Origin: a virus
Length of the DNA: 36,856 nucleotides
Virus record (IMG/VR): IMGVR_UViG_3300047163_000092
Coordinates: 1-36,856 of that record
Strand: one strand, 5' to 3'
The notes beneath the pieces are model-generated. The model made no database searches, was not told the origin of the DNA, and worked only from the letters and a program-made list of their open reading frames with translations. This document shows, one piece after another, positions 23,501-32,235 of the stretch. Position 1 is the stretch's first letter. Each line of letters starts with the position of its first letter. The position numbers were made by a program, and so were the translations under genes.

Positions 23501-24799
23501 TTAGGCCGTCTTGATCTGGACGCGCGATTCGAACAGCGCCGCAAATTGCACGAGCCCGCCCATCATGTACGGGATGTACAGCTTGCGCAGCGTGCCGTCG
23601 ACGCCGACGGGGATCTCGAGCACCGTCGGGCCAGGGCCGCCGAGATAGGCCCAGGCGAGCTGGTCCATATCGACGACGTAGCCGTCCTGGTAGGTGTGGC
23701 CGCCCGTCACGATCGTGCCGATGGAGTCGCCCGGCACGGCGATGATCGGCAGCTCCGAATCGCCCGCAACGATCTTCGGCACCCGCATGCCCGGGATCAC
23801 CTCGATATCGTTGTTGGTGATGCGCATCAGCGGGACCATCTCTTCGACGATGGCCTCGCGGAAGCTGACGGAGCAGAGCAACGCAGTCGGCGCGCCGCCC
23901 TGATCGATCACGGCGTTCGCGGCTTTGCGCACGCCCGTCGACACGGCTTGCGATGCGGTCGTGTAACCACCGCCCGACGTCGTGTCGATGCTGATCGTGT
24001 TGCCCGCCGGCGACACGTTCTGGAGGAACCAGCGCAGGCCGTTGAACGCGTTCGCGTTGTAGATCCCGTTGGGATCGGTTGTGGTGGTTGACCCGCTGAC
24101 GACGTCCTGGTAGCGGAACATCGCACATTGCGCGCGATGCGTGAGGGCCCGGATGCCGCCCTCGATCTCGCGCGTCTCGGGGTCGTAGGCGACGCCGCCG
24201 GCGCGAACCGAGTTCAGCGCCTTGAGCGTGATGCCGCGACGGGTCGCCAGCACCGCGATGTTCGCGTACTGGCGGGCGTACGTCGTCTGGTCGTCCGTGA
24301 CGCTGCCGGATTCGGTGATGAACTGCGCATCACCATAACCCGTCGCCGTATTGTAGGCGTGGACTTCGCCGTTGCTCGGGATCTTCTGAATCATGTCCCA
24401 CAACGGGAACTTCTTCACGAAGAGCTCGTAGACGGTCGGATCGAGATCCTGACGGATCAGTGGACCCGTGCCGATCGTGTCGATCGCTTTTGCCAGCTCG
24501 GCGCTCAACGCCGAGATCTGCTTGCGCGCTTCGGCGCTCATGCGTTCGGCGAAACCCTGCCAGCTGTACGTGCCCGCGAGCTCGTCGAAGTCGAGCGGCT
24601 TCCAGAGCGGGTAATATCCCGCTTCTTTGCGCTCCCGACGATCGGTGTGTTGCGTGCGCTTGAGCTGCGTCAGGATGGCGTCGAACTGGGCGTTTCGGCC
24701 TTCTTGTTCGGATCGCGCGCTGAGCGCCGCGATCGACTCTTCAAGGGCCTTGAGCCGTTCCTCGGCGGAACGGACGACGGGCGTCGCGGTGGCGGACAC
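23501..24799 (-). CDS. Major capsid protein, HK97-fold
   Basis: This 432-residue protein follows the prohead protease gene. The first ~110 residues are helical and charged, consistent with a delta domain removed on maturation. The body has HK97-type features: EVHAYNTATGYGDAQFITESGS, ITLKALNSVRAGG, a long spine-like region, FREAIVEEMVPLMR and a C-terminal ALFESRVQIKTA. The start is GTG 24799 with GGAG 8 nt upstream. It assembles into the icosahedral shell. Confidence 0.88.
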   Translation of the reverse strand: MSATATPVVRSAEERLKALEESIAALSARSEQEGRNAQFDAILTQLKRTQHTDRRERKEAGYYPLWKPLDFDELAGTYSWQGFAERMSAEARKQISALSAELAKAIDTIGTGPLIRQDLDPTVYELFVKKFPLWDMIQKIPSNGEVHAYNTATGYGDAQFITESGSVTDDQTTYARQYANIAVLATRRGITLKALNSVRAGGVAYDPETREIEGGIRALTHRAQCAMFRYQDVVSGSTTTTDPNGIYNANAFNGLRWFLQNVSPAGNTISIDTTSGGGYTTASQAVSTGVRKAANAVIDQGGAPTALLCSVSFREAIVEEMVPLMRITNNDIEVIPGMRVPKIVAGDSELPIIAVPGDSIGTIVTGGHTYQDGYVVDMDQLAWAYLGGPGPTVLEIPVGVDGTLRKLYIPYMMGGLVQFAALFESRVQIKTA

Positions 24800-24816
24800 G
24801 GTGGTGCTCCTCTCGG

Positions 24817-26370
24817 TCAGCGGATGCTGCGGGATCTCGCGTCGCCGGTGTCGCCGCGGTTGGCGCGTCTGAGATCGGAGACGATCTCATGCGTGCCGCG
24901 TGCGCGAAAGGCCGGGTCTGCGGTTCGGGTTCCGTAGCTTCCGCCGGCGAGGGCGCTCGTGCGCCGTCCGAGCGGGATTGCTCCCAGGGTGAGGATCCGC
25001 GTCTCGATCTCGGCGAGTTCGAGGCGCTTCTCTTCGAGTTTGCCGACGATCGGCGCCAGCTTTGCGAGTCGCTCTTCCAGATCGGCGAGCTGCGCAATTG
25101 CGAGGGCGGGATCGACGGACGCCGACTCCCATACGGGGTAGTCCGACTCCTCCGGAACGAGGTCGGCTAATTTTTGGTGCGCCGCTTGCAGCGACGATCC
25201 GGCTTGCGGGCAGACGCCGTGCTTTGCGGCCGCAACGATGTGCGACGCGGCGTCCATCACGCACTTCGTCTGCTCGTCGCTCAGCCCGGTCGCGACGTCG
25301 TCGGGGTCGTCTTCGCTCGCGGCTTTGATCGCGCTGAAGATCGCCCACAGATAGGGGTGCGCGTTATTGAAATGCGCGCTCAGCTGCACGTCGCGGATCT
25401 CGTCGCGGCCTTGGACCGTCGCGCGGAGCGCGTCGACGAACGCTTCGAAGTCGAGCGCTTTCAGCGCCACGACGACGGGCGGCAACGCGTCGAGCTGCAG
25501 CCGATCGGCGCGCAGCTCGTCGACGGTCGCCTGACCCTTGCGCGCCGGCACGTCCGCCGCGGCCGCCTTCGGCGCGGGCGCCGGGTCCGCCGTCTCGCCG
25601 GCGATCGACAAGATCTCGTCCATGATCTTTGCGACTTCGGGGTTCGCCGCGCGCTGCTCGGGCGTGAACGCCTTCGCGATCGCGACCATGCGCGGCGACA
25701 CCGCCGGCGGCGCGGCCGCGGCTTTGCGGAACGCGTCGCGCTTGGCTTCCGCGTCGGCTTTCAGCGCCGCCGCGAGCTTCGGTGCGAAGTCGAACCCGAG
25801 CGACTTGCGCAGCGCCTTCGACGCTTCTTGCTCGATGTACGCGCGCTGGTTGGCGGGGATGCCGACGACGCTGATCTCCCACAGCGCCATGTCGGTGATC
25901 ACGAAGACCCAATCGCCGTCGGGCAGATCGGCGAATTCGTAGTCGAGGATGCGGCCGCCGACCGAGAAGCCGAGCCGCACGCCGGCGGTGATGTGCCGCG
26001 CAGCTTCGACCGCGCGCGGGTTCGTCATCGCGACTTTGCAGCGGATCCACAGCTCCGTGCACTCGCCCTGCTCGGCGTCGGTCGCCTGTTTCAGATACGA
26101 CTCTTCGCACGTGCCCATGACGTCCTCGGGGACGTCGTAGCTGTGATTCAGGAAGATCGTGAGGCTCTTGCACTGCTCGAGGAACTTCTGCTGACACGCG
26201 AGCGAGATGCGATCGCCGCAGCGATCGATCACCGTCGAGCTCGCGCAACCCTCGATGAAGAGCTGCTCGGAGCCGTCGGCCGCTTTTTCGATCTTGAGCG
26301 CGATGTCGCGCGTGAAGAACTTGAACGTGCTGGGCGCCACGGGGCGCGGCACGGTTGCAGTCGGCGGCAT
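24817..26370 (-). CDS. Prohead protease with C-terminal scaffold domain
   Basis: This 517-residue protein has an HK97-family maturation protease of about 185 residues at its N-terminus. Likely active-site residues are His76 (FLNHSYDV), Ser136 (LGFSVGG) and an acidic residue around WEISVVGIPANQ (164-175). An Ala/Lys-rich helical region and a C-terminal half of mixed helices (EERLAKLAPIVGKLEEKRLELAE) suggest an internal scaffold cut during capsid maturation. It directly precedes the capsid gene. The leader carries motif copy C and a ribosome site GGAGACG complementary to the motif's CGTCTCC. Confidence 0.85.
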   Translation of the reverse strand: MPPTATVPRPVAPSTFKFFTRDIALKIEKAADGSEQLFIEGCASSTVIDRCGDRISLACQQKFLEQCKSLTIFLNHSYDVPEDVMGTCEESYLKQATDAEQGECTELWIRCKVAMTNPRAVEAARHITAGVRLGFSVGGRILDYEFADLPDGDWVFVITDMALWEISVVGIPANQRAYIEQEASKALRKSLGFDFAPKLAAALKADAEAKRDAFRKAAAAPPAVSPRMVAIAKAFTPEQRAANPEVAKIMDEILSIAGETADPAPAPKAAAADVPARKGQATVDELRADRLQLDALPPVVVALKALDFEAFVDALRATVQGRDEIRDVQLSAHFNNAHPYLWAIFSAIKAASEDDPDDVATGLSDEQTKCVMDAASHIVAAAKHGVCPQAGSSLQAAHQKLADLVPEESDYPVWESASVDPALAIAQLADLEERLAKLAPIVGKLEEKRLELAEIETRILTLGAIPLGRRTSALAGGSYGTRTADPAFRARGTHEIVSDLRRANRGDTGDARSRSIR

Positions 26371-26399
26371 AGTACGGCGTCTCCGTGGATACGAGGCGG

Positions 26400-26414
26400 G
26401 CCGGTGGAGACGGC
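26400..26414 (-). promoter_or_regulatory. Leader motif copy C (GCCGTCTCCACCGGC)
   Basis: Identical to copies A and B, and 29 nt before the ATG of the protease-scaffold gene. Here the RNA stem can be 5 bp (GGCCG/CGGCC). GGAGACG in the ribosome site is the exact complement of CGTCTCC in the motif. The flanking upstream ATTCC...GGATTAC and CGGATTTT elements match those at copy B at similar distances. Confidence 0.55.
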
Positions 26415-26476
26415 CTCAGTTGCCCGGTGCTTCGCGCCGCCGAGCGGCGCTCTTGCGCGACGCCGAAAATCCGTGC

Positions 26477-26722
26477 TCAGAAGCGAACGCGCGTAATCCG
26501 TGGCCGGAATTTCGTCACGTTCGCGACGGCGGTCTTGCAGTCGTCGCACGCCAGCCGCCGCCATTCGGCGAGCGTCGCGGGCCGCGTGCCGTTCCAGCGC
26601 CGGCGCCCGCAGTGCGACGTGCTGCCCGGCGTCTGCCCGAACACGTGCACGCGATCGGCGTCGGCCGGCAGCTGCGACGGCGCCGGCGTCGCCTTCGGAA
26701 CGAGCGATCCTGGAAGGCTCAT
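26477..26722 (-). CDS. Small Cys-containing phage protein
   Basis: This 81-residue protein has a single zinc-like pair cluster: SHCGRRRWNG and LACDDCKTAV. It starts at an ATG overlapping the upstream stop (ATGA). The position between the MuF-like head gene and protease gene suggests a head-region accessory protein. Function unknown. Confidence 0.65.
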   Translation of the reverse strand: MSLPGSLVPKATPAPSQLPADADRVHVFGQTPGSTSHCGRRRWNGTRPATLAEWRRLACDDCKTAVANVTKFRPRITRVRF

Positions 26723-27459
26723 GCGGCCTCACCGAACACTTTTTCCCACGAGTCCTTATCCGCGGTGATCATGCATTTGCATCGGTCGAGGCATTGCGTG
26801 TCTCCTTGCGCGGGCCACGTCGGAATATCGTCGACGCTGTAGGGTGAACCGTCGGCCAGCTCGGGGCAGTCTTCGCAGTGATCCGCCGCGTCGTCGAGCG
26901 TCCAATCCATGAGCACGTCGAACTCGCCGAGCTGATTCCCGTAGCCGGCATTGCCGGCTGACCACGGCGGATCCGCATACCGCGTGACATCCGAGGCGAG
27001 CGCGGCGATCTTGTCGTCGACGATTTGCCAGAGCTTATCGACGTCTTCGTAGCCGTTCGTCTCGCCGGCGGCCTCGTTCAGCGTCTGCGCGAGCGAGCCG
27101 GAGATCCGCAGCGGGACACCGTCCGCGTATTTGCGCCGGTAGGACGCGTGCGCTTGGCCGAGCGCGTGCGGATCGATCGCGCGATCCTCGTAGCCGGGCA
27201 CGGCGCGCTGGCCGGCCTTGGCGGCCTCGATGTACGGCGCCGGATCGACCATGACGTCGGGCAGGCCGTCGAGTTCATCGAGGAAGTCGTCCTCGTCGAA
27301 AAGCCCGTCGTTTGACGATTTGCGCAATTCTGCAATTGCCGATTTACGCTGGTGAAGCAGCGATCGCACCTTCGACTTCAGGTGCGTCGCGCGATGGTTC
27401 CACTCGTTCTGCAGGCGCGTGCGCGAACGCTCGACGATCGCATCGAGCGCCGCGTACAT
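26719..27459 (-). CDS. MuF/SPP1 gp7-like minor head protein
   Basis: This 246-residue protein has a helical N-terminus (ERSRTRLQNEWNHRATHLKSK) and a C-terminal module of the phage-Mu-F/gp7 type: HCEDCPELADG, DDIPTWPAQGDTQC and RCKCMI. That Cys/His/Trp pattern is typical of minor head proteins next to the portal. It lies 30 bp after the portal gene. Frames upstream of ATG 27459 remain open to about the portal stop, so the start is uncertain by some ten residues. Confidence 0.8.
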   Translation of the reverse strand: MYAALDAIVERSRTRLQNEWNHRATHLKSKVRSLLHQRKSAIAELRKSSNDGLFDEDDFLDELDGLPDVMVDPAPYIEAAKAGQRAVPGYEDRAIDPHALGQAHASYRRKYADGVPLRISGSLAQTLNEAAGETNGYEDVDKLWQIVDDKIAALASDVTRYADPPWSAGNAGYGNQLGEFDVLMDWTLDDAADHCEDCPELADGSPYSVDDIPTWPAQGDTQCLDRCKCMITADKDSWEKVFGEAA

Positions 27460-27488
27460 CTCGAGCTCTCGCTCGGCGTTTGGGCCTG

Positions 27489-28853
27489 TCAGCCGCTCCG
27501 CGCGCGCCGCGCGCCAAAAGGGCTACGCGCAGCGCGCCCACCCCTCAGCGACTTCTTCCCGCCGCCCTGCGGGTCGTCGTCGGGGTCGACGTCTTCGCCC
27601 GGCGGCGGCTCGAGCGGCTCCGTCGACTGCGTCGGCGACGGTTCGTCGCCCCACGGCACCGCCGGCATCCCTTTGCGATCGCGCACCTCGTTCGGCGTGA
27701 TGACCTGCGCGGCCAGATAGATCTTGTCGATCTGCGCCTGCGCCATGTCGTCGATCGAGACGAGGTCCTTGAACGCGAAGCCGTGATTGGGGTCGATCGC
27801 GGCGACGATCTCGCGCGAGATGTGACCTTCGATCACCGAGCCGAGCGCCTCGAGGCCGCGATCGGTCTTCGACGCGCCGGTCTTGGACGTCGATCGGTTG
27901 ACGTCGGCGATCAAGTTGAATTCGACGAGATCGAGCTCGAAGACGGTCGCGATCTTCACCGCGAGCCAGTGCTTATATGCCTCGCGGTCCTCGAACGAGT
28001 CGTCACGGAAGGCGATGTAGTTGACCTGGCTTCCGCCCTTGCCGCCCTCCGCGCCGCCGCCGATCACCGCTACGCGCCGCGTGCCGGCGATCTCGGCCTC
28101 GTAGTACTCGCGGAAGCGCTCGAGCTCGGGCATGGACGTCCCGGGCCCGAGGTCCAGCACGCCCGCCGGCTGGTGCTGCTTCATCGCCTCGTAGTCGTAC
28201 TGTTCGCCGTAGAGCTCGGCTTCGATCACGCGCACGAGTACTTCAACCGGCGAGTGCCCGATCGGCAGATCCGTCGACGGGTTGTGCATCATGTAGATCA
28301 GCTGATCGTTGAGCAGCTCCGCGATCAGCTTGTAGCCTTCGTACTGGCGATAGCGCGGCGATCTCGGGTCGCAGTCTTCGATCCACTTGGCATCGACCGA
28401 GATCGTCTCGCCGGCGACCGGCCACAGCGCGACGACGTCGCCGCGCGCGTTGAATTCTTTTTCGATACACCCGGCGTCGAGCACGAGCAGATCGAATACG
28501 GCCTGCGCGATGAACTCGCGCCAGCTCATGCCGGCGGGGTTCGGATTGTTGAGCAGCTGCCGCACGAGGCGCTGCACGTCCGGATCCGGTTTCGCGAACG
28601 GATCGTCGGTGCGAACGATCGTCCACTTCGCGTTCTGGATCGCGTGCGAGCGCCGGAAGATAGCGTTGGCGACCCACTCGTTGCTGCGCGCGAAATTCTT
28701 GAGCATCTTCGCGCCGCGCTTTTGGTTGCCGCCCGAGATGACGGCGCGCGTCGCGTTCGCGTACGGCGCGACCGTGACGGCGTGTTTTGCGACGTCGGCG
28801 CCGGCGGCCGCCGCGGTCCACGGCCGGCCGTCGGGCCCGAGCAGTTCCGGCAT
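27489..28853 (-). CDS. Portal protein
   Basis: Portal proteins form the dodecameric ring through which DNA is packaged. This 454-residue protein has portal-like features: SNEWVANAIFRRSHAIQN, SWREFIAQAVFDLLVLDAG, YGEQYDYEAMKQHQPAGVLD and FREYYEAEIAGTRRVAVIGGG. A GEDVDPDDDP acidic stretch and a basic C-terminus follow. The ribosome site AGGAG is 5 nt upstream of the ATG. It is placed between the small genes after TerL and the MuF-like gene, as usual. Confidence 0.85.
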   Translation of the reverse strand: MPELLGPDGRPWTAAAAGADVAKHAVTVAPYANATRAVISGGNQKRGAKMLKNFARSNEWVANAIFRRSHAIQNAKWTIVRTDDPFAKPDPDVQRLVRQLLNNPNPAGMSWREFIAQAVFDLLVLDAGCIEKEFNARGDVVALWPVAGETISVDAKWIEDCDPRSPRYRQYEGYKLIAELLNDQLIYMMHNPSTDLPIGHSPVEVLVRVIEAELYGEQYDYEAMKQHQPAGVLDLGPGTSMPELERFREYYEAEIAGTRRVAVIGGGAEGGKGGSQVNYIAFRDDSFEDREAYKHWLAVKIATVFELDLVEFNLIADVNRSTSKTGASKTDRGLEALGSVIEGHISREIVAAIDPNHGFAFKDLVSIDDMAQAQIDKIYLAAQVITPNEVRDRKGMPAVPWGDEPSPTQSTEPLEPPPGEDVDPDDDPQGGGKKSLRGGRAARSPFGARRARSG

Positions 28854-28861
28854 GGCGGCTC

Positions 28862-29005
28862 CTAGTTCGCTGAGGTGAACGTAACGAACGATTCGAGCTC
28901 GAGCACCAGCTCAAGCACGCCGTCTTCGTTCGGGATTGCGGCCGTCGTGCGCGGCACGCATACCAGAACGCCGACGTTGCCGTCAGCGTCCTGGCAGACC
29001 GTCAT
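28862..29005 (-). CDS. Tiny phage protein, 47 residues
   Basis: A 47-residue frame between the portal gene and the small beta-rich gene. It begins MTVCQDADGN and ends in a hydrophobic/acidic beta stretch (LELVLELESFVTFTSAN). Its stop is 9 bp from the portal start, and its start is 7 bp from the upstream stop, so it fills a gap exactly. No family is recognised. The start has no strong ribosome site. Confidence 0.6.
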   Translation of the reverse strand: MTVCQDADGNVGVLVCVPRTTAAIPNEDGVLELVLELESFVTFTSAN

Positions 29006-29011
29006 CACGTG

Positions 29012-29224
29012 CTAGGGCTGCTGCAGCACCAGCGACGCGGCGCCCGTCACGAGGCCCGTGGCCGACGCGTTGGGCACCGTCACCTTGAGCGTCGGCGTGC
29101 CGACGGCCGGTGCGTATCCGCCGGCGGACGGATCGAGGATCTTGACCTCGAGATCCGTGTACGCAGCGCCCGCGGTGATCGACTGGATATTGACCGGGAT
29201 CGTGGCCGCAACGACTTCGGACAT
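29012..29224 (-). CDS. Small beta-rich phage protein
   Basis: This 70-residue protein has repeated alternating hydrophobic/polar strands (AYTDLEVKILDPSAGG, TPTLKVTVPNASATG) like an Ig or decoration domain. GGAGA lies 8 nt before the ATG, just after the TerL stop. A role in head decoration is possible, but not shown. Confidence 0.65.
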   Translation of the reverse strand: MSEVVAATIPVNIQSITAGAAYTDLEVKILDPSAGGYAPAVGTPTLKVTVPNASATGLVTGAASLVLQQP

Positions 29225-29225
29225 G

Positions 29226-30674
29226 CTAGCTTCTCCGCTTCGACTTCGAGGGATCTATGGTGCCCCACGCTCGCGCGTTTCGCGGTGAAAGCCGCGCGAG
29301 AGCCAGGCTCGTCGTGTCTACGAGATCGTCGCGCTTGCCGTTGGGGAACCGTAGGTGCTGCTTGATCCAGCCATCTAGCCACGGCGCCCGTTCGGGGAGC
29401 ACGACCTTCCCGGCCTCGAATAGTGGAGATATTGCTTCGGCGCGAGCGAGCTTCGACATACCCCTCGTCGGCACTCCCAGGAGCGGTAAATCCGTCTCGC
29501 GGCGCAGCTCTTGCACGATCGCAATGCCCGACGCCGCATCCTCGACGGCGAACTCGTCGGGCTGCATATCGCGACCGTAATCGCGCACGATCTGCTTAAG
29601 CATCGGATATTCGACGCGATCGCTCCACGCGTGCAGCAGGTAGAAGTCAACGCCGTCGCTTCCCCAAAGCGCGATCGCCGAATCGTCGTTCGACACGCCT
29701 TCTTTCCAGGCGCCGTCGAGCGCGGCCGTGACCGTCTGCATGCGATCGACTATCTGATCGAGCGAGCGATACCGCCGCTTGAACCATTCGGCCTTGAAGA
29801 CGTCGCCCGTCGCCGGCGACGGATCGCATTGAATGAGCGCTTGGAACGATCGCGACGAGATCTCGCCGCGCTGCGGCGACGGCAGGTCCGGCCCTTCCGG
29901 CCACAGCGCCACGCCCTTCGACCGACCGAGCGGATCCGGATCGACGATGGCCGGATCGGCGTAGCCGGGCAGCAGCAGCACTTCCCACTGTGCGCCGAAT
30001 TCGGAATTGCGCAGCCGGCCGACGACGTCGTCGTCGTTCCACAGCGTCGTGATGATCAGCTTCACGCTGTGCCGCCGTTTGCGCAGCATGAATACGTCGG
30101 TGAACCAGTCCCACCGGCGATCGCGGATCACGATCGAGTCGGCCTCAACGCGATCCTTAAACGGGTCGTCGAGCACGAGCAGATGACCGCCGAAGCCGCC
30201 GAGCGCGGATCCGGCGCCGGCAGCGCGCAGATAGCCGCCCGTCGTCAGCGCCCACTCCTGGATCGATTGCGCACCGGGCGCGAGCCGCGCTTCGAACGGC
30301 CAGCGCGGATCGGCGATCAGCGAGCGGATCTCGCGACTCGCCTTGTACGCGCGCGCGTCGCCGTACGACGTCAGCACGACGTTGCGCTTCGGGTTGCGGC
30401 CCATGTACCACGCCGGCAGCAGCTCCGAGCCGTGGAAGCTCTTGCCGTGCTGCGGCGGCATCGCGATCACGAGGTTCTCGATATCGCGCCGCTCGAGCGC
30501 CTCGAGATAGCGGATGATGACCTTCGAGTGCGCGTAGGCGACGTAATCCTCGCGCATGCGCGCGGCGAAGATCTGGAGGCTTTGCTTGGCGCGCACGCGC
30601 TGGGCGGCCTCGGCGGCGAGCCGGACCTCGAGCTGCTCGGCCGTGAGCCCTTCGAGGTCCGCCAGCTGGATCAC
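29226..30674 (-). CDS. Terminase large subunit
   Basis: This ATPase-nuclease packages phage DNA through the portal. The 482-residue protein has Walker A MPPQHGKS (72-79), Walker B LLVLDDP (165-171), the coupling region ITTLWND (207-213), and an RNase-H-like nuclease with acidic residues Asp319 (AALDG), Glu377-Asp378 (VEDAASG) and Asp448/Asp449/Asp452 (RDDLVDT). The GTG start has no clear ribosome site and 91 bp of DNA without a recognised feature precedes it. Unlike many phages, its small-subunit partner lies four genes upstream. Confidence 0.92.
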   Translation of the reverse strand: MIQLADLEGLTAEQLEVRLAAEAAQRVRAKQSLQIFAARMREDYVAYAHSKVIIRYLEALERRDIENLVIAMPPQHGKSFHGSELLPAWYMGRNPKRNVVLTSYGDARAYKASREIRSLIADPRWPFEARLAPGAQSIQEWALTTGGYLRAAGAGSALGGFGGHLLVLDDPFKDRVEADSIVIRDRRWDWFTDVFMLRKRRHSVKLIITTLWNDDDVVGRLRNSEFGAQWEVLLLPGYADPAIVDPDPLGRSKGVALWPEGPDLPSPQRGEISSRSFQALIQCDPSPATGDVFKAEWFKRRYRSLDQIVDRMQTVTAALDGAWKEGVSNDDSAIALWGSDGVDFYLLHAWSDRVEYPMLKQIVRDYGRDMQPDEFAVEDAASGIAIVQELRRETDLPLLGVPTRGMSKLARAEAISPLFEAGKVVLPERAPWLDGWIKQHLRFPNGKRDDLVDTTSLALARLSPRNARAWGTIDPSKSKRRS

Positions 30675-30765
30675 GCCGAGGGATCAATGGCGCTTGTCTC
30701 TCTGCGCAGCATTTCCGTATTCGGAGCTACCTGTTCCATGAAATCGCGTTCACCTTTCCGGACAC

Positions 30766-31035
30766 TCAGCCTGCCGACCCGGTATTAGCGGCCAATCGCG
30801 ACAGTGCCCGGAGGCAGTGCCGGCACGTCCGCCGCGGAGCAGCGATCAGCGCCGGCGTGTCGTCGCGATCGTACGGCGACCGGTCCGCGAAGAGCCCGAC
30901 CAGTTCGCGATCGACCTCCCGACAGAGCGACGTCGGCGCATCCCCGACGAACGCATGCCGCGGCCGATCGTGCCGATCGCGGCGAAAATAGTAGGCGATA
31001 AGCGGCGCGCGCGCCGCGCGCGGGACCGATTGCAC
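30766..31035 (-). CDS. Small Cys-containing phage protein, unknown
   Basis: This 89-residue protein starts at a GTG directly abutting the upstream stop (TGAGTG). It is Arg/Asp-rich, with SLCREVDRELVG and a C-terminal TCRHCLRAL motif that may bind zinc. It lies between the small-subunit and large-subunit terminase genes. No family is recognised. Confidence 0.65.
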   Translation of the reverse strand: MQSVPRAARAPLIAYYFRRDRHDRPRHAFVGDAPTSLCREVDRELVGLFADRSPYDRDDTPALIAAPRRTCRHCLRALSRLAANTGSAG

Positions 31036-31290
31036 TCAGTCGTCGGCGTCGTCGGTCGGTTGCAGCCGAGCCGTTTCGGCCGTCGGGTCCGGATCGTCGA
31101 CGATCGCGACCAGCCCGAGCTGCGACACGTGGGCGCGCCGCTCGTAGATGACGGCTTCGTAGCTGTCGCCTCGGATGCCCTTCGCCGCGATCGCGACGGC
31201 CTCTGCGAACGTGTCGCAGTGACCGCCTCCGTTCGGCGCGTCGACGTGGTAGCGCCAGCCCTTGTACGGCTCGATCAACTCGATCTTCAT
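31036..31290 (-). CDS. Small phage protein, unknown
   Basis: This 84-residue protein begins MKIELIEPYKGWRYHVDAP and ends in an acidic tail (DDADD). Start codon overlaps the upstream stop as ATGA, which sets the start at 31290 over the longer frame. Function unknown. Confidence 0.7.
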   Translation of the reverse strand: MKIELIEPYKGWRYHVDAPNGGGHCDTFAEAVAIAAKGIRGDSYEAVIYERRAHVSQLGLVAIVDDPDPTAETARLQPTDDADD

Positions 31291-31475
31291 TCGGCCGATC
31301 GCCGCGCGCGCATCCGCTCGCGGCATGCCATGACGTGCCTATCGACGGCGATCTCGACATTCTCGAACGCGTAGCGCAGCAGGATCCCGGCCATCACGTC
31401 GACCGACTCGAACCCGTAGTCGTTCGTCAGCGCCTTTAGCTCTTGCATGTCGTCGATGCGGACGTTGATCTTCAT
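31287..31475 (-). CDS. Small phage protein, unknown
   Basis: This 62-residue protein (MKINVRIDDMQELKALTND...) has a short strand followed by helices, resembling ribbon-helix-helix proteins in layout but not clearly. Start and stop both overlap the neighbours as ATGA, so it is one of a run of translationally coupled genes. Confidence 0.65.
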   Translation of the reverse strand: MKINVRIDDMQELKALTNDYGFESVDVMAGILLRYAFENVEIAVDRHVMACRERMRARRSAE

Positions 31476-31702
31476 CGCGGCTTCCCGCACGTCGGGCAGA
31501 CGCGGTCTCGCGGCGACGGCTTCGGCGGTCCGTCGACGCGCAGCCCGACCCGGCCGTCCGCCTTGAACTCGCGCCCGGGATCCAGCCGCACGCGCCAGCG
31601 CACGCCGGGGCAGGTCCGCCGGCCGCAGCTGCACGGCACGAGCACGTGCGTGATCTGCGGATCGGGCGCCTTCGCGTGGACGTGGGCAGCGTTCAGTTTC
31701 AC
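31472..31702 (-). CDS. Small Cys-rich, probably zinc-binding protein
   Basis: This 76-residue protein carries PCSCGRRTCPG and a C-terminal CPTCGKPR, two Cys clusters that could form one or two zinc sites. The start is GTG. It lies 23 bp after the terminase small-subunit stop. It may be a DNA-binding or packaging accessory protein. Confidence 0.65.
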   Translation of the reverse strand: MKLNAAHVHAKAPDPQITHVLVPCSCGRRTCPGVRWRVRLDPGREFKADGRVGLRVDGPPKPSPRDRVCPTCGKPR

Positions 31703-31724
31703 GTTGACAGTAGATCGGGGCCCG

Positions 31725-32234
31725 TCACGACGTCAATTTCGACGCAGGCTCGCCGTCAGACAGGCCGCCCGCCTTGATCAGCGCGTCCAGCTCCGCCGGC
31801 GAACGACCGGCCAGACGACGCGCAGCTTCCACGATCTCACCCTCGATGCGCAACGCGATCGGCACCGGCTTCTCCGGATCGCCGCCCTCGAGCGTGACCG
31901 TCTTGCCGAACTCGTCGCGGAAATAACGCTCGAGCAGCCACGCCGCCGCGCGCCAGTCCTTTGTTGCGCTATTCGAGATGAACCCGACGAGCTTCGGCTT
32001 GAGCTGATCTCTCGCGCGCGTGACGCGGTCCGAAAAGTCCTGATCCGCAGCGAGCCAGTCGAAGAGCGTCGACGGGGCGATGCCGGCGGCCCGGGCGGCG
32101 TCGTCCTTGCTCAGCCCGTCGCTGATCGCGCGGATGACTTTGCGCGCCGTGGCTGCGGTTCGGACGGTCGGGCGGTTCGGCGGCCGCTTTCGACGACGGC
32201 CCGGCTGCGGCTTCTTCTCGCGCTGCGCCGCCAC
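31725..32234 (-). CDS. Terminase small subunit (putative)
   Basis: This 169-residue protein has a basic N-terminus (EKKPQPGRRRKRP), an HTH resembling terminase small subunits (KDDAARAAGIAPSTLFDWLAA) and a helical oligomerisation region (DQLKPKLVGFI...WLLERYFRDEF). It would recognise the packaging start and help TerL load. The start is a GTG 1 nt after the upstream TGA (TGACGTG). The four small genes between it and TerL are unusual for the family. Confidence 0.75.
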   Translation of the reverse strand: MAAQREKKPQPGRRRKRPPNRPTVRTAATARKVIRAISDGLSKDDAARAAGIAPSTLFDWLAADQDFSDRVTRARDQLKPKLVGFISNSATKDWRAAAWLLERYFRDEFGKTVTLEGGDPEKPVPIALRIEGEIVEAARRLAGRSPAELDALIKAGGLSDGEPASKLTS

Positions 32235-32235
32235 G

